64,000 bases of DNA from Christensenella massiliensis (GTDB taxonomy: Bacteria > Bacillota > Clostridia > Christensenellales > Christensenellaceae): NCBI GenBank assembly GCA_900155415.1, contig LT700187.1, forward strand, positions 1,736,001 to 1,800,000, in the 5' to 3' direction. Positions 17,461 through 26,614 of the stretch are shown here, one piece after another; the stretch's first letter is position 1; each line of letters begins with the position of its first letter. The position numbers were made by a program, and so were the translations under genes. The notes below the pieces were generated by a model. The model did not search any database. It was not told the origin of the DNA and saw only the letters and a program-made list of their open reading frames with translations.

Positions 17461-17937
17461 ATGGCAAACGAGGGTGTAGTATTAACGCATCAGGGCGTAA
17501 AAGAACTGGAAGAAAAATTAGAATACCTAAAGACTGTAAGACGTCTTGAGATCGCAGAAGAGATCAAAACGGCACGGGCGTTTGGCGACCTTTCCGAGAA
17601 TGCGGAATATGACGAAGCCAAAAATGAGCAGGCTAAAATAGAGGGCGAGATCGTGATGCTCGAAAATATGCTGCGGAACGCGACGGTCGTAGATCAGGAG
17701 GACGTGGACGTACAGCGCGTCAATGTAGGAACAACGGTCAAGGTGTTGGATAAGGAATATGACGAAGAGATAGAATATAAGATCGTAGGCTCTGCGGAAG
17801 CGGACCTCAGCACGAATAAAATATCGAATGAATCTCCGGTGGGCAAGGCTTTGCTCGGAAAAAAGGTGGGCAACCTTGTCAAGGTGGAAACGCCCGGCGG
17901 CATCGTACGGCTTAAGATTTTAGACATCCACAGGTAA
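17461..17937 (+). CDS. greA: Transcription elongation factor GreA
   Basis: A 158-aa factor that rescues backtracked RNA polymerase by stimulating transcript cleavage. The N-terminal antiparallel coiled coil includes the acidic tip [18 protein letters not shown]; the C-terminal FKBP-like domain ends with [19 protein letters not shown] lies seven bases before the ATG. It is 11 bases ahead of lysS, a pairing common in Bacillota. Confidence 0.97.
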   Translation: MANEGVVLTHQGVKELEEKLEYLKTVRRLEIAEEIKTARAFGDLSENAEYDEAKNEQAKIEGEIVMLENMLRNATVVDQEDVDVQRVNVGTTVKVLDKEYDEEIEYKIVGSAEADLSTNKISNESPVGKALLGKKVGNLVKVETPGGIVRLKILDIHR

Positions 17938-17948
17938 GGAGAAAAGAC

Positions 17949-19433
17949 ATGAGCGATACACAGGAAAAGCAGCAGGAATTGAGCGAGGTATTGCGCGTAC
18001 GGCGGGAGAAGCTCGCGGCGCTCAAAGAGGCGGGCCGCGATCCGTATGAGATCACGACGTTCGGCAAGACGCATTCCTCCGACGAGATCATCAGCCGCTT
18101 TGCTGAAATGGAGGGGGATACCGTATCGGTCGCCGGAAGGATTATTTCAAAGCGCGTGATGGGAAAAGCAAGCTTTTTTCATATTCTCGACGGGAAGGGA
18201 AAGCTGCAGATCTATGCCCGGCGCGATGTAATGGGCGACGAGCCATACGCGGAATATAAAAAATTCGATATCGGCGATATCGTCGGTGTGACGGGGGAAG
18301 TGTTCAAAACGAATGCGGGCGAGATCTCCGTCAAAAGCCACGAGGTCGTCTTGCTTTCCAAATCCTTGCTGCCGCTGCCGGAAAAATGGCATGGCCTAAA
18401 GGATACGGACCTGCGGTACCGTCAGCGGTATGTGGACCTGATCGTGAATCCGGACGTAAAAAATACGTTCTATGCCCGCTCAAAAATCATCCGTGGCATC
18501 CGTGATTTTCTGGATGGGCAGGGCTATATTGAAGTGGAAACGCCCGTTTTGCAGACGAATGCGGGCGGCGCGGCGGCACGGCCGTTTATCACGCATCACA
18601 ATACGCTCGATATCGATATGTATCTGCGTATCGCAACGGAGCTGCATTTGAAGCGCCTCATTGTAGGCGGCTTTGAACGTGTCTATGAGATCGGCAGGAT
18701 ATTCCGGAACGAGGGGATGGACCCGAAGCATAATCCGGAATTCACGACTGTGGAGCTTTATCAGGCTTATACGGATTACAAGGGAATGATGGAGCTGTGT
18801 GAAAATCTGTTCCGTTATTGCTCGCGGCAGGTGAACGGCTCGGATGTGATCACTTATCAGGGAACGGAAATAGACCTTGGCTCTCCGTGGAAGCGGTTGA
18901 CGATGGTGGAAGCGGTGCGGGAGTATGCCGGCGTTGATTTCGGCGCATGCGAAACGGACGAGCAGGCGCGTGAGCTTGCGAAGCAGGCGGGGATCCATTT
19001 TGAGGGGCAGCCTTCGCGCGGCGCTCTGCTGAATGAAGCGTTTGAACAGAAGGTGGAAGAAAACCTGATCCAGCCGACGTTTATTTACGATTATCCAATC
19101 GAAGTTTCGCCGCTTGCCAAGAAAAAGCCCGGTTCGGATTGGCTTGTGGAGCGGTTTGAATTGTTTATTACCGGCAGAGAGCTTGCGAATGCGTTTTCGG
19201 AGCTCAACGATCCGGATGATCAGCGGGAGCGCTTTATGGAACAGGCAAGGAAGCGCGCTGCGGGCGATGAGGAAGCAAACATGATGGATGAGGATTTCGT
19301 TACGGCGCTTGAATATGCAATGCCGCCGACGGGCGGCATGGGAATCGGCGTAGACCGCATGGTCATGCTCCTTACGGACTGCTTCTCGATTCGCGACGTG
19401 CTTCTGTTTCCGACAATGAAGCCGAGAGAGTAA
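17949..19433 (+). CDS. lysS: Lysyl-tRNA synthetase (class II)
   Basis: A 494-aa class II synthetase charging tRNA-Lys. An N-terminal OB-fold anticodon domain (about 55-150, [21 protein letters not shown]) precedes the catalytic core with motif 2 in [19 protein letters not shown] and motif 3 in [18 protein letters not shown] lies before the ATG. The 114-bp gap after it shows no clear terminator. Confidence 0.97.
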   Translation: MSDTQEKQQELSEVLRVRREKLAALKEAGRDPYEITTFGKTHSSDEIISRFAEMEGDTVSVAGRIISKRVMGKASFFHILDGKGKLQIYARRDVMGDEPYAEYKKFDIGDIVGVTGEVFKTNAGEISVKSHEVVLLSKSLLPLPEKWHGLKDTDLRYRQRYVDLIVNPDVKNTFYARSKIIRGIRDFLDGQGYIEVETPVLQTNAGGAAARPFITHHNTLDIDMYLRIATELHLKRLIVGGFERVYEIGRIFRNEGMDPKHNPEFTTVELYQAYTDYKGMMELCENLFRYCSRQVNGSDVITYQGTEIDLGSPWKRLTMVEAVREYAGVDFGACETDEQARELAKQAGIHFEGQPSRGALLNEAFEQKVEENLIQPTFIYDYPIEVSPLAKKKPGSDWLVERFELFITGRELANAFSELNDPDDQRERFMEQARKRAAGDEEANMMDEDFVTALEYAMPPTGGMGIGVDRMVMLLTDCFSIRDVLLFPTMKPRE

Positions 19434-19547
19434 AAAATGCCTTGGCAAAGGGAGATTAAGCGCTGAATAAACAAAATTAACGACATATTTACGACAATGA
19501 AACCGAAAGATACCGTTTGATCGAATGGAAACCGGAACGAGGTAATT

Positions 19548-20129
19548 ATGGTGGCAAAAGAAGGCGGCAATAAACCGGCCAGAGGCATCCTATATATATT
19601 ATCGCGGTTAGCGATCGTTGTGGTGGCAGCGGCGGTCGTCGTCGTTGCTTTTTACGCTGCGATGAATACGATGAATATCCGAATGGTGGCTAAGGACGCG
19701 CTTTCCCTGCGCGCAGAGGTCGTATTGACGCACGATGAAGAGAAAGTGGATTCGTCTCAGCTTCAGAATTATTTTACGGAACGCTTTCTGACGGGTGATC
19801 CTGTGCTGAATAGCTCGACCTATTCAGAATTTCAGATCACGAATTATTACCAGCGTGCAGACATCAGGCCGCCGGTCATATGGCCGTGGCAGACAGAAGC
19901 AAAAGTACCCGCGGACGATATTATTACTGAAATATCGGGGCACTTAGCCGCACAGACGGAAGAGGACGGGGAAGATACGACGAAGCCGCCGGAATGGCAG
20001 AGCGGAACGTATGAGCTTTCTATGGTGAAAGTAGACGGCGTTTGGATGATAGACGGGATGGAGCTCGTTCAGGCCGTCATGCCGGAAGAGACAAGCATGC
20101 CGGAGGAAACGCCGGCAGCATCGGAATAG
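19548..20129 (+). CDS. Single-span membrane protein of unknown function
   Basis: A 193-aa protein with a short cytoplasmic head, one membrane span (about 14-40, ILYILSRLAIVVVAAAVVVVAFYA) and an extracytoplasmic domain that ends in a Pro/Glu/Thr-rich tail. The MVKVDGVWMIDGM segment resembles small conserved extracytoplasmic proteins of Clostridia, but I cannot name a family. GAGG lies seven bases before the ATG, and a terminator follows. Confidence 0.75.
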   Translation: MVAKEGGNKPARGILYILSRLAIVVVAAAVVVVAFYAAMNTMNIRMVAKDALSLRAEVVLTHDEEKVDSSQLQNYFTERFLTGDPVLNSSTYSEFQITNYYQRADIRPPVIWPWQTEAKVPADDIITEISGHLAAQTEEDGEDTTKPPEWQSGTYELSMVKVDGVWMIDGMELVQAVMPEETSMPEETPAASE

Positions 20130-20133
20130 ATGG

Positions 20134-20161
20134 AAAAGCGCGCTCGGCTGCGCGCTTTTTT
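20134..20161 (+). terminator. Rho-independent terminator
   Basis: The stem aaaagcgcgc / gcgcgctttt (20134-20143 and 20150-20159, loop tcggct) runs into a T-tract ending at 20161. Confidence 0.85.
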
Positions 20162-20181
20162 GCGGAAAAAGGACTGTGAAA

Positions 20182-21135
20182 ATGACCGAACCTAAAATCT
20201 ATCTTGCTCCTATGGCAGGCGTGACAGATACGGCCATGCGGGAAGTATGCGTCTCATGCGGGGCCGAGATGACCTTTACGGAAATGGTCAGCGCAAAAGG
20301 TATCGCCTATCGGAACAAACGTACGCAGGAGCTGCTCGCAGTCTCGCCGCTCGAAAAGAAAATCGGCGTTCAGCTTTTCGGCAGAGAGCCGGATATTCTC
20401 GCGGAGACGGCGAAAGAAATATGCGGTTTGATCGGAGAGCGTCTGTTTACTATAGATGTAAATATGGGTTGCCCGGCGCCAAAGATCGTAAATAACGGAG
20501 AGGGAAGCGCGCTTATGCGGGAACCGGCGCTTGCGGGGCAGATCATTTCCGCCCTGAAAAAAGCGGTGAATATTCCGGTGAGCGTTAAATTTCGGGCCGG
20601 ATTTACGCAAAAAGAAAAAAATGCGGTAGCTTTTGCGAAAATGGCTGAAGATGCGGGCGCAGATGCCGTTACGGTCCATGGCAGAACACGCGAGCAATAT
20701 TACAGCGGGAAAGCGGACTGGAATGTCATAGCTGAAATAAAACAGGCCGTGAAGATCAAAGTGATTGGAAACGGGGATATTTTTACCGCGCAGGACGCGG
20801 CGGAAATGTTCCATAGGACAGGCTGTGATGCCGTAATGGCGGCGCGCGGTGCGCAGGGGAACCCTTTCCTGTTCACCCAGATCCGCGAGCTTCTTTCAGA
20901 GGGCAAGGTAAGGACATATCCGACGGAAGCCGAACGAATTGCCATGTGCCTGCGGCAGGCGCGCATCGCCGTACGAGAAAAAGGAGAAGCGCTTGCCATC
21001 AAACAGATGCGCGGGCATGCGGCGCATTACGTGAAGGGAATGAAAGGCGCGGCCGGCCTGCGCGCTCAAGTCGTACATGCCGAAAGCTATGCGCAGCTTG
21101 AAGAGATATTAAATGGTTGGCTCGCGAAAAAATAG
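20182..21135 (+). CDS. dusB: tRNA-dihydrouridine synthase (DusB-type)
   Basis: A 317-aa flavoenzyme that reduces uridines in the tRNA D-loop. It has the FMN-binding LAPMAGVTD start, DVNMGCPAPKIVNNGEGSALM with the catalytic Cys, VTVHGRTREQYYSGKADW and IGNGDIFTAQDA. The ATG at 20182 is preferred to the GTG at 20176 because AAAGGA is nine bases away. Bacillota dus genes are often near the translation cluster, as here. Confidence 0.94.
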   Translation: MTEPKIYLAPMAGVTDTAMREVCVSCGAEMTFTEMVSAKGIAYRNKRTQELLAVSPLEKKIGVQLFGREPDILAETAKEICGLIGERLFTIDVNMGCPAPKIVNNGEGSALMREPALAGQIISALKKAVNIPVSVKFRAGFTQKEKNAVAFAKMAEDAGADAVTVHGRTREQYYSGKADWNVIAEIKQAVKIKVIGNGDIFTAQDAAEMFHRTGCDAVMAARGAQGNPFLFTQIRELLSEGKVRTYPTEAERIAMCLRQARIAVREKGEALAIKQMRGHAAHYVKGMKGAAGLRAQVVHAESYAQLEEILNGWLAKK

Positions 21136-21164
21136 TTGCAATTTGCGCCGGTTCATGCTATCAT
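21136..21164 (+). promoter_or_regulatory. Predicted promoter for secG
   Basis: TTGCAA (21136-21141), a 17-bp spacer and TATCAT (21159-21164), starting right after the dus stop codon. Confidence 0.6.
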
Positions 21165-21196
21165 ATCTCTGTTACGTATTTTAACTGGAGGTTGTT

Positions 21197-21448
21197 ATGG
21201 AGATATTATCTCTTGTTATTAAAATAGTATTGGTTGTTTTCTCTGTGTTCCTGATTGTAGTCGTGCTGCTTCAGTCAGGGGCGAAAACAGGCGTGCCCGG
21301 TGCGATAGGCGGCGGCGCGGAAGCAATGTGGGGCAAGAAGAAAGCCCGCGGCATGGAAGCCACTTTGGTACGGTTGACAAGGATCGCCGCGATCGGCTTC
21401 ATGGTGCTCGCAGTATTGCTCGTCATTATGCAAAAGTATTGGATGTAA
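21197..21448 (+). CDS. secG: Preprotein translocase subunit SecG
   Basis: An 83-aa protein with two membrane spans (about 3-23 and 57-78) and the conserved LLQSGAKTGVPGAIGGGAEAMWGKKKARGMEATL loop. It assists SecYE in protein export. AACTGGAGG lies before the ATG. The secG-rnr-smpB-ssrA order is typical of Bacillota. Confidence 0.96.
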   Translation: MEILSLVIKIVLVVFSVFLIVVVLLQSGAKTGVPGAIGGGAEAMWGKKKARGMEATLVRLTRIAAIGFMVLAVLLVIMQKYWM

Positions 21449-21460
21449 GCTGGTTTAGAG

Positions 21461-21492
21461 AAAACACCCGCAAACGGCAGGGTGTTTTTTTT
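21461..21492 (+). terminator. Terminator between secG and rnr
   Basis: The stem aaaacaccc / gggtgtttt (21461-21469 and 21480-21488) is followed by more T residues to 21492. It may be leaky, since rnr has no obvious separate promoter. Confidence 0.75.
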
Positions 21493-21554
21493 ATGAAAAG
21501 CATACCGGGTGCTTATAAAAAACAAGAAGATATCAATTGAGATTGGAGATTTAT

Positions 21555-23642
21555 TTGGATAGGAATGAAGAGATTTTAAAAGAAATCGGAGAACGGATCT
21601 ATATTGGGATAGACGAGCTGGCAGAGCGTGTAGAGCTGCCGTCAGATATGCTGAGGGGCATCGTGGACGAGCTGGAGCGGGAATATCTTGTAGCGCGGAC
21701 AAAGAGCGGAAAATATGCGCTTGCGTCCACGATGGGGCTTTTCCGCGGAACCATTGATTGTAAGCGGGGCGGTTTTGCTTTCCTGCGCACGCCGGAAAAT
21801 GTGGAAGATATTTTCCTTTCACCCTCTCACAAGGGAGGCGCGTTCGATGGAGAAGATGTGCTGGTACGGCTGCTCAAGCGGCAGAGCGGCGGCGGTCATT
21901 TGGAGGGTAAGGTAGTCAAGGTTTTGTCTCCTTTGCCGGTCGAGGTGGTCGGAACAGTTCAGGCGCGCAATGGAACCGTGTTTGTCGCGAACGATGCGCC
22001 CGGCTCAGACGATGTATATATTCCCAAAAGGTCGCGACGGGGAGCAAAAAATGGACAGAAGGTTGTAGCACGAGTGACACAGCGGGCCTTTCGGGGGAAA
22101 AGCGCGGAAGGCGAGATCATAGAAATACTCGGAAAAGCGGGAGATGCAGGGGTAGATATCCTTGCCTATGCACGGCGGTTCGGACTTGTCTCTGAGTTTC
22201 CAGACGCATGCAGGCGGCAGGCTGAAGCCCTGACTGCGGAGCAGACAGCCATGGAGGGGCGGACGGACCTGCGGGACCGAATGGTGTTCACCATAGACGG
22301 CGCCGACGCAAAAGACCTTGACGACGCGGTATCGCTGCGTATCCTTGAAAATGGAAATTATGAGCTTGGCGTGCATATAGCAGACGTGAGCCACTATGTT
22401 CGCGAGGGTTCGCCGCTCGATAAGGAAGCGCTTCGCCGGGGAACAAGCGTTTATTTGGTGGACCGCGTTGTGCCGATGCTTCCGAAAGAGCTTTCAAACG
22501 GCCTCTGTTCTCTTAATGCGGGGGAGGATAAGCTTACGCTTTCCTGCATAATGGAAATCGACCGGCGCGGGGAATTAGTCGCGCAGAAATTAGAAAATAC
22601 GATGATACGGTCTTCCTATCGGCTGACATACGAAGGCGTGAACCGCCTGCTCGCAGGAGACACGGAAGAGTGCGGAAGATACGCCGAAATCAAAGATACG
22701 CTGGCAGAAATGAACAAGCTTGCCAAAACGCTGCGGGCACGCCGGTTTGAAAAAGGAAGTATCGACTTTAACATAGACGAGGCACAGATATTGTTGGATG
22801 GGAAAGGCATACCGAAAGCGGTTACCGTAAGAAAACGCGGCGATGCGGAAAGGATGATCGAAGAATTCATGCTCCTCGCCAATATTACAGTCGCGCAGCA
22901 GTATTATTATATGGAGCTTCCCTTTCTGTACCGGATCCACGAGCAGCCGGATGCTCAGCGCATGAAAGAGCTTGCGGTATTTCTCGGCAATTTCGGGATA
23001 CATTTGAAAGGATTTCAAAATGTACATCCTCATGCCATACAAGATGTATTGACGCAGGCAGAGGGAAGACCCGAAGAAATAATTGTCAATACGGTGACTC
23101 TGCGGGCGCTCAAAAAAGCGCGGTATGCGGTGCAGCCGATTTCGCATTTCGGTCTTGCGGCGGACCAATATTGCCATTTCACCTCCCCAATCAGGCGCTA
23201 TCCGGATCTGCAGGTGCACAGGATCGTAAAAAGGCTGATCGGAGGAAAGATGGACGACGGGTATATCCGGCATCTTGAAACTGTGCTTCCAGAGATTGCT
23301 ACGCAAACGAGTGCGCGGGAACGGAACGCGATAGAAGCCGAGAGGGCGGTACAGGACCTGAAGATGACGGAGTATATGGCGCGGTATATTGGAGAGGAGT
23401 TTCCGGCGGTCATATCGGGCGTTACGAATTTCGGTTTGTTTGCAGAGCTTGACAACACGATCGAAGGAATGATACCTCTTGCATGTATGAACGATGATTA
23501 TTATGTATATCACGAAAAGGAGTATTGCGTGATAGGGGAGCATACGAAGAGAAGGATAACGCTTGGGGACAAAGTGCGGATAAAAGTTGCGGCAGCAGAC
23601 GTAGCGGTAGCAAAAATTGAATTTACCTTTGCGGATATTTGA
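21555..23642 (+). CDS. rnr: Ribonuclease R
   Basis: A 3'-5' exoribonuclease of about 695 aa that degrades structured RNA and works with SmpB-tmRNA in ribosome rescue. An N-terminal winged helix ([19 protein letters not shown]) is followed by cold-shock domains, the RNB catalytic domain with [36 protein letters not shown], and a C-terminal S1 domain ([19 protein letters not shown]). Start choice: TTG at 21555 has GGAG six bases before it; an in-frame TTG at 21537 would add six residues with a poorer site. Confidence 0.94.
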   Translation: MDRNEEILKEIGERIYIGIDELAERVELPSDMLRGIVDELEREYLVARTKSGKYALASTMGLFRGTIDCKRGGFAFLRTPENVEDIFLSPSHKGGAFDGEDVLVRLLKRQSGGGHLEGKVVKVLSPLPVEVVGTVQARNGTVFVANDAPGSDDVYIPKRSRRGAKNGQKVVARVTQRAFRGKSAEGEIIEILGKAGDAGVDILAYARRFGLVSEFPDACRRQAEALTAEQTAMEGRTDLRDRMVFTIDGADAKDLDDAVSLRILENGNYELGVHIADVSHYVREGSPLDKEALRRGTSVYLVDRVVPMLPKELSNGLCSLNAGEDKLTLSCIMEIDRRGELVAQKLENTMIRSSYRLTYEGVNRLLAGDTEECGRYAEIKDTLAEMNKLAKTLRARRFEKGSIDFNIDEAQILLDGKGIPKAVTVRKRGDAERMIEEFMLLANITVAQQYYYMELPFLYRIHEQPDAQRMKELAVFLGNFGIHLKGFQNVHPHAIQDVLTQAEGRPEEIIVNTVTLRALKKARYAVQPISHFGLAADQYCHFTSPIRRYPDLQVHRIVKRLIGGKMDDGYIRHLETVLPEIATQTSARERNAIEAERAVQDLKMTEYMARYIGEEFPAVISGVTNFGLFAELDNTIEGMIPLACMNDDYYVYHEKEYCVIGEHTKRRITLGDKVRIKVAAADVAVAKIEFTFADI

Positions 23643-23680
23643 AGTATAATAGTGTTGACAGGAATGGTAAGGAAAACGAT

Positions 23681-24124
23681 ATGGCGGGAGAAAAGCTTCT
23701 TGCACAAAATAAAAAAGCGCGGCATGAATACTTTATAGAAGATTCCTATGAAGCGGGGATCGAGCTTGTAGGCACGGAAGTAAAGTCCTGCCGTATGTCG
23801 AAGGTCAACCTGAAGGATTCCTATGTGCAGATCAGGAATGCGGAAGCGTTCGTGAACAATATGCACATCAGCCCGTATGAAAAAGGGAATATCTTCAACC
23901 GCGATCCGCTGCGTGTGCGCAGGCTGCTTCTCCATAAAAAGGAGATCACAAAGCTTCTCGGACTCACTGCGCAAAAGGGATATACGCTCATTCCGCTGCG
24001 AATGTATCTGAAATGCGGAAAGGTCAAGCTCGAAGTAGGCGTTTGCCGGGGAAAGCATTTATATGATAAGCGGCAGGACCTGAAGGAAAAAGCCGTAAGG
24101 CGCGATATGGAACGGAGGATATAG
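23681..24124 (+). CDS. smpB: SsrA-binding protein
   Basis: A 147-aa OB-fold protein that loads tmRNA onto stalled ribosomes. It has [39 protein letters not shown] and the basic C-terminal tail ([17 protein letters not shown]) that reads the empty mRNA channel. The ATG at 23681 fits the family start and has TAAGGA before it. The tmRNA begins 56 bases downstream. Confidence 0.96.
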   Translation: MAGEKLLAQNKKARHEYFIEDSYEAGIELVGTEVKSCRMSKVNLKDSYVQIRNAEAFVNNMHISPYEKGNIFNRDPLRVRRLLLHKKEITKLLGLTAQKGYTLIPLRMYLKCGKVKLEVGVCRGKHLYDKRQDLKEKAVRRDMERRI

Positions 24125-24143
24125 CTCCGTTTCATATAGAAAA

Positions 24144-24165
24144 CGGCATCGCACACCGCATGCCG
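24144..24165 (+). other. Hairpin just upstream of tmRNA
   Basis: cggcat (24144-24149) pairs with atgccg (24160-24165), ending 14 bases before the mature tmRNA 5' end. It may shape the precursor for 5' processing; no T-run supports termination. Confidence 0.35.
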
Positions 24166-24179
24166 AAAAAACTGAATAT

Positions 24180-24564
24180 GGGGATGTACTGGTTTCGACG
24201 GGGGCATTTGTGAGGGTAATAAGCAAGCCGCAGTTGAGTACTCTGCGTTAAAAAGATTCATCTAAATATAAACGCAAAAACAAACAAAACGGCAGAAGTG
24301 GGTTCTCCCGCTCTGCTCGCTGCTTAATTTAAATTAGCAGCCTTCCGGCCTCTCTTTCCCTGTTTGGGAGAGGATCGGGAGTCAATTTAAAACAGGCTAC
24401 TACGCTGCCAAAGCTTTGCGGCAGCGCGGAGCTTATGAAGCTACCTCTTTTTGGTTTTTGTGGCCGGGGGCTTTAAAGAGGGAAATAAACAAAGGCCAAT
24501 AAGCTTGTAGAAAGTTGCCCGGGCAGGCTTTCGGACAGGGGTTCGACTCCCCTCATCTCCACCA
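24180..24564 (+). ncRNA. ssrA: Transfer-messenger RNA (tmRNA)
   Basis: A 385-nt tmRNA. Its 5' GGGGAUG pairs with CAUCUCC at the 3' end (one G-U) to form the acceptor stem; the T-arm aggggTTCGACtcccct precedes it and CCA is encoded at 24562-24564. The tag reading frame starts at the GCA resume codon (24274) and ends at TAA (24325-24327), encoding AKTNKTAEVGSPALLAA, with a stop-containing helix after it. The prophage is inserted in its 3' end and the attachment repeat restores the last 19 bases, so tmRNA should stay functional in the lysogen. Confidence 0.97.
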
Positions 24565-24565
24565 A
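24546..24565 (+). repeat. Left attachment site core (within ssrA)
   Basis: The 20-bp core is identical to 60280-60299. It spans the end of the tmRNA T-stem, the acceptor stem and CCA plus one base. Confidence 0.9.
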
Positions 24566-24574
24566 ATATCAAAG

Positions 24575-24600
24575 AAACCCGCTTGAATAGCGGGTTTTGT
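24575..24600 (+). terminator. tmRNA terminator supplied by the prophage
   Basis: The stem aaacccgct / agcgggttt (24575-24583 and 24589-24597) with a T-rich tail lies just inside the prophage. After integration it replaces the original host sequence downstream of tmRNA. It lies convergent to the integrase gene. Confidence 0.75.
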
Positions 24601-24608
24601 TTTGTGTG

Positions 24609-24625
24609 TACACGTTTTTTACACG
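24609..24625. repeat. Candidate integrase arm-type site, left end
   Basis: Two TACACG copies 11 bp apart (24609-24614 and 24620-24625) overlap the integrase stop. The same pair with the same spacing and orientation occurs near the right end at 60139-60155. Paired short repeats inside both ends are typical of tyrosine-integrase arm sites; binding is inferred. Confidence 0.5.
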
Positions 24626-25749
24626 ATTTTGTTTAGAATTTTGATGGCGCGCTCTTCTTCTTTTGGATAAAGATGGGAATAGGTATTCCATGTCATTTCA
24701 ATATTGGAATGGCCGAGCCGGCGGGCGATCTCTTGGATATTGATCCCTTTATTGGCCAGAAGTGACACATGGGAATGTCTGAAATCGTGGATGCGTATCT
24801 TCTTTACACCTGCTGCCTCCGCAAATCTTTTATTGCGGTTCTCGACCGATGTGTCGCGCAGGCACTTTTCTCCGCCGCACACCCGATAGGATGCGCTGAA
24901 ACCCTCGTGTTTTTTCCAACGCTTTTTATGTTCCTCCAGTATAGTGAGCAATGGAACGGGGATTTGGAGCGTCCGAACAGACGCTTTGTTCTTAGGAGCG
25001 GTTTCCCGGTCTCCGCCTTTCAGTTTCTGCGCGATGCTGCGTTTTACGGATAGGAAGCTGCCGGATATGTCGTTCCATTGCAAGGCGTGTATTTCACCTT
25101 TTCTGAGGCCCGTATAAAACGCAATGGCAAAGAACACATAGTAATCCCATTCAGACAGGAAGCCGCGTTCTTCGGCCTCCTGCGCATTCTGACGGGCTGC
25201 TGAGAGGAACCTTTTAAATTCCTGCGGCGTGTAGAAGTCCATTTCCTTTTTGATATCGCCCGAACTTTTGAAATTCCCGACCTTATCAAGCGGATTCTTT
25301 GGGATATATTCCATTTTTACCGCGTAATTCAGCATGGCGCGAAGCGGGGAATAGGCGGATTGCTTTGTTGCAAGAGCAAGCCCCTTGCCCTCTATACTCA
25401 TTTTCCATTGCGCCAATATTGGGGGCGTGATCTTGCTTAGTTTCAGACCGCCCAGCTCCGGCAGGATATGATTCTCTGTGATATGCTTAAATTTATCCAG
25501 CGTGGATTCCCGCATTTCATTTTTACGGATATTACAATACTCACAGAACAGCTCGCGCAGCGTCATGCGCTTTGCCGGCGCTTCCTGCCGGATATCCTGC
25601 TGCAGCTTCAATTCGAGCAGTTTTGCTTCATCGGAGCCATAAGTTACGCGGTCCACCTGCCGGGCCTTTCCGAGAGCGTCTATGTAGTTGATGCGCACAC
25701 GGTATTTTTGCTTTCCGTCGCGCCGTCCGTTCATTTTATAGATTGGCAT
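24619..25749 (-). CDS. int: Phage tyrosine site-specific integrase
   Basis: A 376-aa integrase that joins phage and ssrA attachment sites. An N-terminal AP2-like arm-binding domain (about 1-60) is followed by the SAM-like core-binding domain (about 63-155) and the catalytic domain with Arg216 (TGLRKGE), Lys in APKNKASVR (about 253-255), His321 and Arg324 (HDFRH), His347 (LGH) and Tyr357 (WNTYSHLYP). All catalytic residues are present. AGGAG precedes the start at 25749. It lies directly inside the left attachment site and reads towards it. Confidence 0.96.
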   Translation of the reverse strand: MPIYKMNGRRDGKQKYRVRINYIDALGKARQVDRVTYGSDEAKLLELKLQQDIRQEAPAKRMTLRELFCEYCNIRKNEMRESTLDKFKHITENHILPELGGLKLSKITPPILAQWKMSIEGKGLALATKQSAYSPLRAMLNYAVKMEYIPKNPLDKVGNFKSSGDIKKEMDFYTPQEFKRFLSAARQNAQEAEERGFLSEWDYYVFFAIAFYTGLRKGEIHALQWNDISGSFLSVKRSIAQKLKGGDRETAPKNKASVRTLQIPVPLLTILEEHKKRWKKHEGFSASYRVCGGEKCLRDTSVENRNKRFAEAAGVKKIRIHDFRHSHVSLLANKGINIQEIARRLGHSNIEMTWNTYSHLYPKEEERAIKILNKIV

Positions 25750-25762
25750 TGCTTTCTCCTGC

Positions 25763-25807
25763 GCCTGCTTTGCTCCTCTTGTGTTGGCAGCATGGAGGGG
25801 CGTTTTA
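25763..25807. repeat. 45-bp repeat, copy 1, 3' of the first type III toxin
   Basis: This 45-bp segment matches 26570-26614 at 43 of 45 positions. It forms gctcctc / gaggggc with a T-rich tail on the plus strand. Each copy abuts the 3' end of one toxin gene, so it marks the edge of the two cassettes. Confidence 0.85.
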
Positions 25808-25808
25808 T

Positions 25809-26261
25809 TTATAGTTTTGACTGGATTTTCAGTATATCCAGATTAGGCTTTAATTTTCCTGCCCGCACAAGCGATAAATAACGTTTTGCTTTTGTCATGA
25901 TGGCCTTAATGAGCGCTTTGTCCTTTACAATGTACGGTACGCCTTTTATGGTAAATGCAGACCTTATATATTCTATTTTTACCGGAATAATATTTCCGAT
26001 CAAAAATACACGCTCACGTCCTGCGATTTTTCCGATATGATAATATAGGCAATTACCATGTTTTCCTTTATCCTTTTCTATTTTTAATTTATATGATTCA
26101 ACTTGTGTACTTAACGGTATGAACCATATTATTCCGTCTGCACTGCGTATGGCGCAATAAAAAGGGCGCTTTTCGCTTTTGTTCTGAATAAGAAACTTAC
26201 TTGAAAATTTTTCAAAATAGGAATCTTTTAACTTATATAGGCCGCAATCGATTATATTCAA
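25809..26261 (-). CDS. Type III toxin-antitoxin toxin, CptN/ToxN-type endoribonuclease
   Basis: A 150-aa protein resembling CptN-family toxins, distant relatives of ToxN and AbiQ. Typical features are GLYKLKDSYFEKF at the start, NKSEKRPFYCAI, WFIPLSTQVESYK, then YYHIGKIAGRERVFLIGNIIPV and a C-terminal SLVRAGKL..LDILKIQ. These toxins cut RNA and are held inactive by their own repeat RNA. The TTG start at 26261 is chosen because GGAGGA lies five bases before it; the longer frame runs into the upstream terminator hairpin. The gene follows its RNA antitoxin and shares its promoter through a leaky terminator. It may act in phage exclusion or prophage maintenance. Confidence 0.75.
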   Translation of the reverse strand: MNIIDCGLYKLKDSYFEKFSSKFLIQNKSEKRPFYCAIRSADGIIWFIPLSTQVESYKLKIEKDKGKHGNCLYYHIGKIAGRERVFLIGNIIPVKIEYIRSAFTIKGVPYIVKDKALIKAIMTKAKRYLSLVRAGKLKPNLDILKIQSKL

Positions 26262-26280
26262 GGTTGTCCTCCGAATATAA

Positions 26281-26461
26281 ACACCCCTGCCAATGAGGAC
26301 AGGGGTGTAAAATTCTTTCAAGCCTACTATTTATATGTCGCCGTAGGCAAGCGGCAATCACAAGCAAGTTGCATATTTGTATGTCGCCTTGCAACAGGCG
26401 GCATTTAGGCGATGACACAGAACACGGGGTTCAAATTCATCGTACACAGTATTTCTACTGT
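26281..26461 (-). ncRNA. Type III antitoxin RNA repeats (CptI-like)
   Basis: Transcribed on the minus strand ahead of the toxin. Two units with a 46-nt period each show interlocked stems of an H-type pseudoknot. Unit A: gcctac/gtaggc (26322-26327, 26343-26348) interleaved with tgtcgc/gcggca (26336-26341, 26351-26356). Unit B: gttgca/tgcaac (26368-26373, 26390-26395) interleaved with tgtcgcc/ggcggca (26382-26388, 26397-26403). The first stem changes on both sides between units, which is compensatory. A 9-bp terminator hairpin (26281-26289 and 26300-26308) separates repeats from the toxin, as expected for this TA class. Confidence 0.75.
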
Positions 26462-26467
26462 AAATTT

Positions 26468-26495
26468 ATTATACCACAACTTGCGGTAGTGTTAA
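26468..26495 (-). promoter_or_regulatory. Promoter of the CptIN-like module
   Basis: On the minus strand TTAACA (26495-26490), a 16-bp spacer and TATAAT (26473-26468). A small inverted repeat (acagta/tactgt, 26445-26460) overlaps the predicted RNA start and could be an operator or 5' hairpin. Confidence 0.65.
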
Positions 26496-26569
26496 CCCCC
26501 CAGATATAGTTTTCAAAATCTGTTTACATACTTACATGTTGTATTTTTCCTCCCTGTAGTGGTGGTGAT

Positions 26570-26614
26570 GCCTGCTTTGCTCCTCTTGTGTTGGTAGCAC
26601 GGAGGGGCGTTTTA
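26570..26614. repeat. 45-bp repeat, copy 2, 3' of the second type III toxin
   Basis: It matches 25763-25807 with two differences. The TenpN-like stop codon lies in its last three bases. Confidence 0.85.
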
